Source of the DNA: Verrucomicrobiota bacterium
Lineage (GTDB): Bacteria > Verrucomicrobiota > Verrucomicrobiia > Limisphaerales > UBA1096
Direction: 5' to 3'
Assembly: GCA_015658765.1 (NCBI GenBank)
Contig: DQOE01000193.1
Location: 1 to 10,863 of the forward strand
Length of the DNA: 10,863 bases
Below the pieces are notes generated by a model that was given only the letters and a program-made list of their open reading frames with translations, did not search any database and was not told the origin of the DNA. Every line of letters starts with the position of its first letter. Position 1 is the stretch's first letter. The position numbers were made by a program, and so were the translations under genes. Positions 1 through 6,697 of this stretch are shown piece by piece.

Positions 1-1269
1 GCCACCGGCGCGGTTGCGTTTCCGATGGTGGTGCCGCGCCGTGTGTTCGGCGCAAACGAACGGCTCAACATTGCGGCGATCGGTTCCGGCGGCAAAGGGC
101 AGGTCGACATCGACGGTTGCGAAAGCCAGAACATCGTGGCGCTTTGTGACGTGGATCCCGGCAAGGCGGCGCACATGTTCAACCGCCATGCGAAGGCAGC
201 CAAGTACGCCGACTTTCGTCAGATGCTGGAGAAGGAAGGCAAAAACATCGACGCGGTGACGGTCTCCACTCCCGATCACACCCACGCCACGGCGGCGGCG
301 ATGGCCATGCGACTTGGCAAACATGTCTATTGCCAAAAGCCGCTGACGCACTCCGTCCTCGAGGCGCGCGTGCTGACCGATCTCGCCCGCAAACACAAGG
401 TGGCCACGCAGATGGGCAACCAAGGGCACTCGAATCCCGACTCACGGCGTTATGTGGAGTTGATCCAAGCCGGCGTATTGGGCGATGTGAAGGAGGTTCA
501 TATCTGGACCGACCGGCCGATTTGGCCGCAGGGCATCGGACGGCCAAGCGGCTCGCCGCCGGTGCCGAAAAACGTCAACTGGGATCTGTGGCTTGGCCCG
601 GCGCCCGAGCGCCCGTATCACCCGGCGTATCATCCGTTCAAGTGGCGCGGCTTTTGGGACTTCGGCACCGGGGCAGTCGGTGACATGGGTTGCCACAACT
701 CCGACCTGGCCTATTGGGCGCTCAACCTGCGCGACCCCGAGACGCTCGAGGCCGTGTCGTCCGGCATCAACGACGAAACCGCGCCCAAGTGGTCGATCAT
801 CACGTATCACTTCCCTAAACTCGGAAAGCGCAAAGCGGTAAAGGTCACTTGGTACGACGGCGGCAAGAAACCGGATCCGACCCTGGCCAGGCAGAAGGAA
901 CTGCCAGGCAACGGCTCGATTCTCATCGGCAGCAAGGACACGCTGTACATCCCGATGTACTGGGGCAAGGGCACGTTCCTCTCCGGCGCAACGGTGGCGG
1001 ACCACAAAGACGTGCCGGAGACGATCGAAAAACCGGCCGACTTCAACCGGCACCATTACCTCGAGTGGATCGACGCCTGCAAGGGCGGCAAGCCGGCCTG
1101 GTCCAGTTTCGACTACGCCGGGCCGATGACCGAGGCGATGCTACTTGGCCTGGTGGCGCTGCGCTCCGGCAAAAAAATCGAGTGGGACGCAAAAAAAATG
1201 CGCGTCAAGAATGTGCCCGAGGCCAACCGCTTCATCCACAGCGAATACCGCAAGGGCTGGGTGCTGTAA
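1..1269 (+). CDS. Gfo/Idh/MocA family oxidoreductase, exported (5' partial)
   Basis: This is an NAD(P)-dependent sugar or cyclitol dehydrogenase of the Gfo/Idh/MocA family; the substrate cannot be read from sequence. The frame is open from base 1, so the start lies outside the window and the ATG at 25 is probably internal. The visible N-terminus (ATGAVAFPMVVPRRVFGANE) looks like the end of a Tat-type signal followed by a cleavage region, which suggests periplasmic export as in many planctomycete and verrucomicrobial members. Counting from base 1, the Rossmann motif GSGGKG is at residues 28-33, STPDHTH near 89-95, the family motif CQKP (usually EKP) at 111-114, and GDMGCH at 227-232 near the catalytic His region. 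The C-terminus (EWIDACKGGKPAWSSFDYAG) is typical of the exported subgroup. The stop lies 3 nt before the sulfatase gene. A7 and A8 runs occur at 1171-1177 and 1191-1198. The family is certain, the substrate unknown. Confidence 0.93.
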   Translation, partial: ATGAVAFPMVVPRRVFGANERLNIAAIGSGGKGQVDIDGCESQNIVALCDVDPGKAAHMFNRHAKAAKYADFRQMLEKEGKNIDAVTVSTPDHTHATAAAMAMRLGKHVYCQKPLTHSVLEARVLTDLARKHKVATQMGNQGHSNPDSRRYVELIQAGVLGDVKEVHIWTDRPIWPQGIGRPSGSPPVPKNVNWDLWLGPAPERPYHPAYHPFKWRGFWDFGTGAVGDMGCHNSDLAYWALNLRDPETLEAVSSGINDETAPKWSIITYHFPKLGKRKAVKVTWYDGGKKPDPTLARQKELPGNGSILIGSKDTLYIPMYWGKGTFLSGATVADHKDVPETIEKPADFNRHHYLEWIDACKGGKPAWSSFDYAGPMTEAMLLGLVALRSGKKIEWDAKKMRVKNVPEANRFIHSEYRKGWVL

Positions 1270-1272
1270 GCG

Positions 1273-2733
1273 ATGAAGCCACGAAGCCTGGCTCTTGCAC
1301 TTGGGACCGCCCTTTGGGGAGTGGCCTTGGCGGGCTTGGCCGGCCCCCCTGCCGGTGACAAGCCCAATGTGCTGTTTCTCATGGCAGACGACCTGCGGCC
1401 GGAGTTGGGTTGTTACGGCGCCGGGCACGTGATCAGCCCGAACATCGATCGCCTGGCCAAGCGCGGCCGGATGTTCGAGCATGCCTATTGCCAGCAGGCG
1501 TTGTGCAACCCGTCGCGCGCCTCGATGCTGACCGGACTGCGGCCCGACTCGCTGGGCATTTGGAACCTGCCGACACACCTCCGCCAGCGCCGCCCGGGCA
1601 TCGTCACGCTGCCGCAACATTTCAGGAACAACGGCTACTTCACGGAGTGTGTTGGCAAGATTTTCCACAACTGGCGGCAGGACATTCATGGCGACCCGCA
1701 GTCGTGGAGTGTGCCGCAATTCATGCACTACGCGCGTCACGACGATGACAAACCGAGGGTCGAAGGGAAGCCGCCGGGGAACGAAATCAAACTGCCGCGC
1801 AGCACCATCCGCGATGTGCCGGACGAGGCCTATTTCGACGGCCGGATTGCGACCCGGGCCATCGAGTCGCTTCGGGGGTTGAAAAAAAACAGGAAGCCGT
1901 TTTTTTTGGCCGTCGGTTTTTGGAAACCGCATCTGCCGTTCAACGCCCCAAAGCGCTACTGGAACCTGTACGACCCGGCCAAGGTGAAGCTGCCGGAATC
2001 ATTGGCCAAGCCGGCAAACGGTCCTGACATCGCCCTGCACGACAGCCGTGAGTTGTTGCGCGCTTTCGGCGGGCGCAAACCATCGACGAGGGATATTCGC
2101 GAACTGCGCCGGGGCTACTATGCCGCCACGACCTACATGGACGCGCAAGTCGGCCGCGTCCTTGACGAACTGGATCGGCTTGGTTTGCGGGACAGCACCA
2201 TCGTCGTGTTTACCGCCGACCACGGCTTTCATCTGGGCGAGCACAGCCTGTGGTGCAAAACCTCCAACTACGAGTGGGACGCCGCCGTTCCCTTGATCAT
2301 CGCCCCGCCGCGCCTGGGCAAGCGTGGCGCAGCGTCGCCCTCGCCGGTGGAACTGCTCGACCTGTACCCGACCCTGGCCGAATTGTGCGGCTTGGCCAAG
2401 CCAACCCACTTGGAAGGTGCCAGCCTCGTGCCCGCCCTGAAGGATCCCCTAGCCGAGGTCAAGCCGTTTGCCATCACGCAGCACCCGCGTCCGGCTTATT
2501 ACACCGGGAAGGAACCGGAGGTAATGGGATACTCGCTGCGAACCCGGCATCACCGATACACCGAGTGGCGCAACTGGCGAACCGGCGAGGTCGTGGCACG
2601 CGAGCTGTACGACCACCAAAACGACCCCGGGGAAAATAAAAACGTCGCCGCAGAGTCGGCAAGGCGGGTTCAGGTTCTCTCCCGCAAACTTGCGAAGGTG
2701 CATCCGGTCAAGCGCCACCCGGCAGACGACTGA
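1273..2733 (+). CDS. Sulfatase, iduronate-2-sulfatase-like, secreted
   Basis: This 486-aa type I sulfatase would hydrolyse sulfate esters, probably on a sulfated glycan. Residues 1-24 form a Sec-type signal peptide. The metal-binding DD is at 39-40. The formylglycine motif C-x-P-S-R is at C78-N-P-S-R82, followed by ASMLTG; C78 is the residue converted by a formylglycine-generating enzyme, which is not in this window. VGKIFH is at 127-132, GFWKPHLPF at 215-223 and TADHGFHLGEH at 314-324 (metal ligands D316, H317), with K329 downstream. The WKPHLPF and YWNLYDPAKVKLPE blocks match the iduronate-2-sulfatase branch (known family pattern), but the true substrate may differ. The ATG is 3 nt after the preceding stop with no clear Shine-Dalgarno, so co-transcription with the dehydrogenase is likely. 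A8 and T8 runs lie at 1882-1889 and 1900-1907, with the frame intact across both. Confidence 0.94.
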   Translation: MKPRSLALALGTALWGVALAGLAGPPAGDKPNVLFLMADDLRPELGCYGAGHVISPNIDRLAKRGRMFEHAYCQQALCNPSRASMLTGLRPDSLGIWNLPTHLRQRRPGIVTLPQHFRNNGYFTECVGKIFHNWRQDIHGDPQSWSVPQFMHYARHDDDKPRVEGKPPGNEIKLPRSTIRDVPDEAYFDGRIATRAIESLRGLKKNRKPFFLAVGFWKPHLPFNAPKRYWNLYDPAKVKLPESLAKPANGPDIALHDSRELLRAFGGRKPSTRDIRELRRGYYAATTYMDAQVGRVLDELDRLGLRDSTIVVFTADHGFHLGEHSLWCKTSNYEWDAAVPLIIAPPRLGKRGAASPSPVELLDLYPTLAELCGLAKPTHLEGASLVPALKDPLAEVKPFAITQHPRPAYYTGKEPEVMGYSLRTRHHRYTEWRNWRTGEVVARELYDHQNDPGENKNVAAESARRVQVLSRKLAKVHPVKRHPADD

Positions 2734-2753
2734 GCACCCGGCTTCCGGTCTTC

Positions 2754-2765
2754 GCTTGGCCAAGG
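2754..2765. repeat. Intergenic copy of the TTGGCCAA palindrome
   Basis: GCTTGGCCAAGG lies in the 51-nt gap between the sulfatase and histidinol phosphatase genes and contains the 8-bp palindrome TTGGCCAA at 2756-2763. Flanking TTCG (2751-2754) and CGAA (2768-2771) extend the dyad imperfectly. Other exact cores are at 2002, 2392, 3079, 3670, 4356, 8115 and 8519. The copy is directly visible; its function is unknown. Confidence 0.7.
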
Positions 2766-2784
2766 GCCGAAACTCCCCTAGTTT

Positions 2785-3591
2785 GTGGCCGTGGCCCTGC
2801 CGCCGGATTATCACATGCACACTCCCCTCTGCCATCATGCGGAGGGGGAGCCGACCGAATACGCCGCCCAAGCGGCACGCATTGGCCTGACCGAGATTGG
2901 GTTCACCGAGCACGCGCCGATGCCGGGCGACGATTTTGACAATTGGCGAATGCTTGAGCGCGACTTAAATCTGTACATCGAAAAAATCGACCATGCCGCC
3001 GCTGAAAACCCCACAGTAACAGTCCGGAAGAGTCTGGAAATTGACTTTGTGCCCGGCTACGAAGATTGGATCCACGACTTGGCCAAGCGCCATAAATGGG
3101 ATTATATGATTGGTTCAGTGCATTATCTTGGAGGAAAGTGGAGTTTCGATCATCCTGATAAGCGTGAGTCTTGGAAAGGACGAGACGTCAATGCCGCTTG
3201 GGCGGAGTATTACGAGTTGCTCCGGCAATCGGCTGCGCTGGGGGTGTTCGACATCATTGGTCACTGCGATTTGATCAAGGTTTTCGGCGATCAGCCAAGC
3301 GGCGATTGCTCCGCGATGTGGCGGCCCTTCCTCGACGAAGTGAAGCGGCAGGACATCGCAATCGAGATCAACACGAACGGCGTAAACAAGCCGTGTGGCG
3401 AAATGTACCCTTCACCCGCGCTGTTGGAGATGGCGGCCGGGATCGGCGTGGGGCTGACGTTCGGCTCGGACGCCCACAAGCCGGGCCGTGTCGGGGAGCA
3501 GCTCGACCAAGCGGTCGCCCTGGCCAAGCGCTCCGGCTTCACGCATTACCGCCGATTTGCCGGCGGCAAATACGAGTCGGTCCCGTTTTGA
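2785..3591 (+). CDS. hisJ: PHP-family histidinol-phosphatase (HisJ/HisK type)
   Basis: This 268-aa PHP-domain phosphatase probably converts histidinol phosphate to histidinol in histidine synthesis, in the cytoplasm. The PHP metal ligands are all visible: H10-M-H12, H43 in TEHAP, E85 in LEIDF, H113 in GSVHY, H160 with D162 in GHCDL, and D229 with H231 in GSDAHKP. The spacing and the GSVHYLGG and INTNG blocks fit the HisJ family better than polymerase-associated PHP domains. Start choice: an in-frame TAG at 2779-2781 limits extension, leaving GTG at 2785 or GTG at 2791 (266 aa); neither has a Shine-Dalgarno. Bases 3061-3180 are about 44% GC against about 70% at 3421-3480 in the same gene. No other his gene is nearby, so the substrate is inferred from family only; another phosphate ester is possible. 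Confidence 0.87.
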   Translation: MAVALPPDYHMHTPLCHHAEGEPTEYAAQAARIGLTEIGFTEHAPMPGDDFDNWRMLERDLNLYIEKIDHAAAENPTVTVRKSLEIDFVPGYEDWIHDLAKRHKWDYMIGSVHYLGGKWSFDHPDKRESWKGRDVNAAWAEYYELLRQSAALGVFDIIGHCDLIKVFGDQPSGDCSAMWRPFLDEVKRQDIAIEINTNGVNKPCGEMYPSPALLEMAAGIGVGLTFGSDAHKPGRVGEQLDQAVALAKRSGFTHYRRFAGGKYESVPF

Positions 3592-3593
3592 AT

Positions 3594-3741
3594 TTTTGGG
3601 GTGCGAAGGCAGAGCGCAGCGGCGACGGCGCTTTTGGATGGGAATGTGCCGCCCCTCGGAACTTCCGGCTTGGCCAAGCACGTCATTAAACCTGGAACTG
3701 AAAAAACGGTGTCGCGCTTCGCTTGCCACTGCACTCCAAAG
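3594..3741. repeat. Large imperfect inverted repeat between hisJ and leuD
   Basis: The left arm (about 3594-3637) and right arm (about 3701-3741) are imperfect reverse complements. Read outward-in, the left arm has TTTGGGGTGC, then GGCAGAGCGCAGCGGCGACG, then CTTTTGG. The reverse of the right arm has CTTTGGAGTGC, then GGCAAGCGAAGCGCGACACC, then a T run. I judge roughly three quarters of positions identical by eye. The arms are separated by a 63-nt spacer that carries the palindrome GCTTGGCCAAGC close to the centre. The element begins right after the hisJ stop, ends 47 nt before the leuD start, and holds no credible ORF. Similar GC-rich repeats are familiar to me from verrucomicrobial intergenic DNA (recollection, not a search). 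It could be a REP/MITE-like element or an RNA stem between two transcripts. Confidence 0.7.
3668..3679. repeat. GCTTGGCCAAGC palindrome in the inverted-repeat spacer
   Basis: This is a perfect 12-bp palindrome in the spacer of the inverted repeat, with its centre about 6 bp from the centre of the whole element. It is an exact copy of the dispersed motif, also seen in 12-bp form at 2390-2401, 4354-4365 and 8113-8124. Confidence 0.8.
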
Positions 3742-3788
3742 AGGGGCAATCATTTTTTGAATTGAAATCAGCATCGGACTGCCCCCAA

Positions 3789-4346
3789 ATGTCGGCCATG
3801 AGTAGTGTCTTTGAAGGGCCGGTTTTTGTGGTGCGGGATAATATCGACACCGATCAGATTATCCCGGCCCAATACCTGAGCCTTGTCCCGACGATCCCGG
3901 AGGAATACGAGAAACTCGGCAACTACGCGATGATCGGCCTGCCGGACTCGCTTTACCCCACGCGCTACGTGGCGGAGGGGGAACCGAAATCAGCTTACCC
4001 GATCATCGTCGCCGGACGGAATTACGGCTGCGGCAGTTCCCGCGAGCATGCGCCGATCGCGCTTGGCTCCGCCGGGTGCAAACTGGTTTTGGCCGAGAGC
4101 TTTGCGCGTATTTTTTTCCGCAACTGCGTGGCCACCGGCGAGTTGTATCCGTGCGACATAACGGACCGGCTTTGCGATGTGCTTAACACCGGCGACGAGG
4201 TGAAGGTCGATCTGGATGCGAGAACCGTCACAGTCACTGCCAGCGGCGCGGAACATTCGATCAAGCCGCTTGGCGAGGTTCGCCCGGTGATCGATGCCGG
4301 TGGATTGTTCAATTTCGCCCGCGAAAGCGGCATGATCGCCAAGTGA
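3789..4346 (+). CDS. leuD: 3-isopropylmalate dehydratase small subunit
   Basis: This is the small (swivel-domain) subunit of isopropylmalate isomerase, which pairs with LeuC to interconvert 2- and 3-isopropylmalate in leucine synthesis. The 185-aa protein carries the hallmark DNIDTDQIIPA at residues 18-28, GRNYGCGSSREHAP at 76-89 (substrate-recognition loop), SFARIFFRN at 104-112, and a C-terminus GGLFNFARESGMI. Length and the YLSLVPTIPEEYEKLG block fit the compact LeuD form rather than the roughly 200-aa enterobacterial form. ATG 3789 or ATG 3798 is the likely start; the in-frame TTG at 3723 would add 22 unconserved residues and run into the inverted repeat. No Shine-Dalgarno is seen. leuC is not in the window, so the subunit genes are split or leuC lies elsewhere. 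A homoaconitase-type small subunit is a less likely alternative. Confidence 0.92.
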   Translation: MSAMSSVFEGPVFVVRDNIDTDQIIPAQYLSLVPTIPEEYEKLGNYAMIGLPDSLYPTRYVAEGEPKSAYPIIVAGRNYGCGSSREHAPIALGSAGCKLVLAESFARIFFRNCVATGELYPCDITDRLCDVLNTGDEVKVDLDARTVTVTASGAEHSIKPLGEVRPVIDAGGLFNFARESGMIAK

Positions 4347-4352
4347 TCGTTG

Positions 4353-4366
4353 CGCTTGGCCAAGCG
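4353..4366. repeat. 14-bp palindrome CGCTTGGCCAAGCG between leuD and mnmA
   Basis: This perfect 14-bp palindrome occupies half of the 28-nt gap between leuD and mnmA and ends 8 nt before the mnmA ATG. The identical 14-mer recurs inside the ABC exporter gene at 8112-8125. It sits where a ribosome-binding site would be expected but has no Shine-Dalgarno character. Without a loop it is a poor RNA hairpin, so a DNA-level role is more plausible. Confidence 0.8.
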
Positions 4367-4374
4367 GGCCACTG

Positions 4375-5457
4375 ATGACTGACAATAACAAAACGCGCAT
4401 CGTCGTCGGCTTGAGCGGCGGGGTGGACTCCTCCGCGGCCGCCTCGTTGCTGGTCGAGCAGGGGTACGACGTCGTCGGCATTACGCTGAAGGTCTGGCCG
4501 CAGGATTGCGTGTCCCGCGCCGAGGACAAGTGCTGTGGCCCGCAGGCGGTGATGGATGCCCGCTCGGTCGCCGACAAACTCGACATCCCGTATTATCTCG
4601 TCGATGAATCGAAGGAGTTTCAGCGGGACGTGATCGATTATTTCGCGGCGGAGTACAAGGCGGGGCGGACGCCGAACCCGTGCGTGATGTGCAACGAGAA
4701 GCTGAAGTTCGGCAACCTGATCGACCGCGCCCGGAAGCTTGGCGCGGAGTACGTGGCGACCGGGCATTACGCTCGGCTCGAGCAGCGCGACGGCCGCACA
4801 GTGTTGCTTCGTGGCAGGGATGCGCGGAAGGACCAGACGTACTTTCTGTTCTCGCTTGCCCAGGAGCAGTTGGCGCACATGATGTTTCCGCTTGGTGAAC
4901 TGCAGAAAAGCGAGACGCGCGAGGTTGCCCGGTGCGTGAATCTCAAGACGGCGGAGAAGCAGGAGAGCCAGGAGATTTGTTTTGTACCGGACAAGGATTA
5001 CAAGAAATTCCTTACGACGGCGGGGTTGGTGGAGGAACACCGGGGGGAGATTGTTGACACACGCGGCCAAGTGCTGGGGCATCACGACGGGATCGAGTTT
5101 TACACGATCGGCCAGCGGAAGGGCCTGGGGATCTCGTCGCCGTCGCCGATGTACGTGATCGAACTGGACCCGGAAAACAACCGGGTGGTGGTCGGCGGGG
5201 AGGAGTTGCTGCTGCGGGACGAGTTTCGGATTGACCGATGTAACTGGATCGCGTTCGATCATCTGGCCAAGCCGATCGAGGCTTCGGCGGCGATCCGGTA
5301 CAATCATCCCGGCACCGAGGCGACGGTGATTCCGGGCGAAAATGGCCAGGCAACGGTAAAGCTGCGGGAGCCGCAGCGGGCGGTGACGCCGGGTCAGGCG
5401 TGCGTGTTTTATCAGGACGACCTCGTGGTGGGCGGCGGGTGGATCATGCGGAATTGA
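4375..5457 (+). CDS. mnmA: tRNA-specific 2-thiouridylase MnmA
   Basis: This enzyme thiolates U34 at the wobble position of tRNA-Lys, -Glu and -Gln, using ATP and sulfur delivered by a cysteine desulfurase. The 360-aa length is normal. The ATP PP-loop SGGVDSS is at residues 14-20. The catalytic region GRTPNPCVMCNEKLKFG spans 97-113 with C103 and C106, and the second catalytic cysteine C202 lies in SQEICFVPD. ATGHYARL is at 128-135 and YTIGQRKGLG follows in the C-terminal half. A CC pair at 53-54 precedes the DAR motif, as in several non-proteobacterial MnmA proteins. The first cysteine motif is C-x-x-C rather than the D-x-x-C found in E. coli. The ATG lies 28 nt after leuD with no Shine-Dalgarno. 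It is probably read with leuD, although the functions are unrelated. Confidence 0.96.
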   Translation: MTDNNKTRIVVGLSGGVDSSAAASLLVEQGYDVVGITLKVWPQDCVSRAEDKCCGPQAVMDARSVADKLDIPYYLVDESKEFQRDVIDYFAAEYKAGRTPNPCVMCNEKLKFGNLIDRARKLGAEYVATGHYARLEQRDGRTVLLRGRDARKDQTYFLFSLAQEQLAHMMFPLGELQKSETREVARCVNLKTAEKQESQEICFVPDKDYKKFLTTAGLVEEHRGEIVDTRGQVLGHHDGIEFYTIGQRKGLGISSPSPMYVIELDPENNRVVVGGEELLLRDEFRIDRCNWIAFDHLAKPIEASAAIRYNHPGTEATVIPGENGQATVKLREPQRAVTPGQACVFYQDDLVVGGGWIMRN

Positions 5458-5629
5458 CCGTTTTTTCGGGCTTAACCAAGCGGAATGCCGCCGGATTGGG
5501 GCGCTCACAAAAGGATTGCCCGGCAGGGGTGTTTGTGGCTTCATTTCCCGCCCTGACGCACGGGTGATGCGCCTCGACGGTCAACACCACAGCCCCGACC
5601 GGGGTTGCGCCAGTCCAGCACCTGCGAAA

Positions 5630-5908
5630 ATGAGCTTGGTTCGAGTCCATGTACACTACTCGGGACGGGTGCAGGGGGTGGGTTTCCGATACACAGTGAA
5701 GTCCCTGGTTCCCGGGTACGACGTGCTCGGCACCATCCAGAATTTGCCTGATGGCCAGGTGGAACTGGTGGCCGAGGGCGAACGCGCCGAGTTGGAGGAA
5801 TTCCTGCAGGCAGTTCGGGACTCGGGACTGCGGCGTAACATTCAGGACGAGGACATCGTCTGGGAGGAGGCGCAGGATAAATTTAGAGGGTTTGAGATTG
5901 CCGGGTGA
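5630..5908 (+). CDS. acyP: Acylphosphatase
   Basis: This small 92-aa enzyme hydrolyses carboxyl-phosphate anhydrides such as acetyl phosphate or carbamoyl phosphate. The family signature GRVQGVGFRYTV is at residues 12-23, with the phosphate-binding R20, and the catalytic N38 lies in GTIQNLPDGQVEL; both essential residues are in the expected positions and the length matches the family. The ATG at 5630, preceded by GCGAAA, is chosen because it places the first beta strand (RVHVHYSG) at the N-terminus as in known members; in-frame extension to TTG 5516 adds unconserved sequence. The gene sits 15 nt before a metallophosphoesterase gene, and the two are probably co-transcribed. The 172 nt upstream holds no gene and may carry the promoter, but I could not pick out a convincing one. 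Confidence 0.95.
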   Translation: MSLVRVHVHYSGRVQGVGFRYTVKSLVPGYDVLGTIQNLPDGQVELVAEGERAELEEFLQAVRDSGLRRNIQDEDIVWEEAQDKFRGFEIAG

Positions 5909-5923
5909 CACCCGGTTGTTTGA

Positions 5924-6649
5924 ATGAAGTATGCTTTAATAGCGGACATCCACGCCAACCTTGAGGCACTCGAGGTGGTGCTGGAGGATGCAAAGAAAAA
6001 CAACTGCACACGTTACGTGTGCCTAGGCGACGTGGTTGGCTACAACCCGGATCCCAAGGAGTGCATGAAGATTGTGCGCGACATGGGGATGCCGTGCATC
6101 ATGGGCAACCATGACGAGTATTGCGCCGGCGACACCGACTTGACCGGGTTCAACCCGCACGCCGGCCACGCCATCATGTGGACGCGCGACCAGTTGAGCG
6201 ACGAGGAGCGCGACTGGCTCCAGCGGTTGAAGTACCTGCGAATGATCGCCAACTTCACCATCGTGCACGCCACGCTGGACGCGCCCAAGCGCTGGGGCTA
6301 CGTGATGAAAAGACTCGATGCGGCGGCCAGTTTCACCTACCAGAACACGGGCGTTTGCTTTTTCGGCCACACCCATGTGCCGCTGGCTTTTGTGCGCGAG
6401 CAGAACTCCGTCACCGGAGGCAAGTACGACAAGCTGACGGTCGAGAAGGGCAAGAAATATTTCATCAACGTCGGCAGCGTTGGCCAGCCCCGGGACGGTG
6501 ATCCGCGAGCCGGCTACGCGATCTACGATCTCGAGGCAGGGACGATTGAACTGCGCCGGCTGGAGTATGATTTCGAGAAAACCCAGGCCAAGATATTGGA
6601 TGCTGGACTGCCCGAGCGCCTGGCCAACCGGCTGGCCTTGGGCAAATAA
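5924..6649 (+). CDS. Calcineurin-like metallophosphoesterase
   Basis: This 241-aa single-domain metallophosphoesterase has a complete dinuclear metal site: D8-I-H10, G35-D36, G61-N-H-D-E65, H115, and G148-H-T-H151. INVGSVGQPRDGDPRAGYAI (181-200) is typical of the COG0639-like branch that includes diadenosine tetraphosphatase-like and serine/threonine phosphatase-like proteins. The true substrate cannot be told from sequence. No signal peptide or membrane segment is present, so it is cytoplasmic. It lies 15 nt after acyP and 48 nt before an ABC exporter gene, suggesting one transcript. The ATG at 5924 starts directly at the first beta strand, leaving no room for a different start. No Shine-Dalgarno is visible. 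Confidence 0.92.
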   Translation: MKYALIADIHANLEALEVVLEDAKKNNCTRYVCLGDVVGYNPDPKECMKIVRDMGMPCIMGNHDEYCAGDTDLTGFNPHAGHAIMWTRDQLSDEERDWLQRLKYLRMIANFTIVHATLDAPKRWGYVMKRLDAAASFTYQNTGVCFFGHTHVPLAFVREQNSVTGGKYDKLTVEKGKKYFINVGSVGQPRDGDPRAGYAIYDLEAGTIELRRLEYDFEKTQAKILDAGLPERLANRLALGK

Positions 6650-6679
6650 TCCGTTGCCGCCCATCGGGGGCACTGAATT

Positions 6680-6695
6680 CGCGACCGGAATCGCG
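6680..6695 (+). promoter_or_regulatory. Possible small hairpin next to the ABC exporter start
   Basis: CGCGA (6680-6684) can pair with TCGCG (6691-6695) around a 6-nt CCGGAA loop, ending 2 nt before the ATG at 6698. It occupies the position of a ribosome-binding site. A competing pairing of ATTC with GAAT overlaps it. The stem is short and could be chance. Confidence 0.2.
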
Positions 6696-6697
6696 GT

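Noticed and set aside
3723..3788. N-terminal extension of LeuD from TTG 3723
   Set aside because: The added residues are not conserved, and the extension starts inside the inverted-repeat arm; ATG 3789 or 3798 fits the family better.
5461..5466. T6 run after the mnmA stop as an intrinsic terminator
   Set aside because: Only CCG/CGG flanks the run and no stem precedes it.
4309..5544. Long open frame on the - strand opposite mnmA (411 codons)
   Set aside because: It is fully antisense to an unmistakable MnmA, and its arginine/histidine-rich translation lacks domain features.
5593..5604. CCCCG-AC-CGGGG inverted repeat upstream of acyP
   Set aside because: A 2-nt loop is too tight for a full RNA hairpin, and short GC palindromes are expected at this composition.
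5516..5629. N-terminal extension of the acylphosphatase from TTG 5516
   Set aside because: Acylphosphatases are about 90 residues and begin at the first beta strand; the extension has no family-like sequence.
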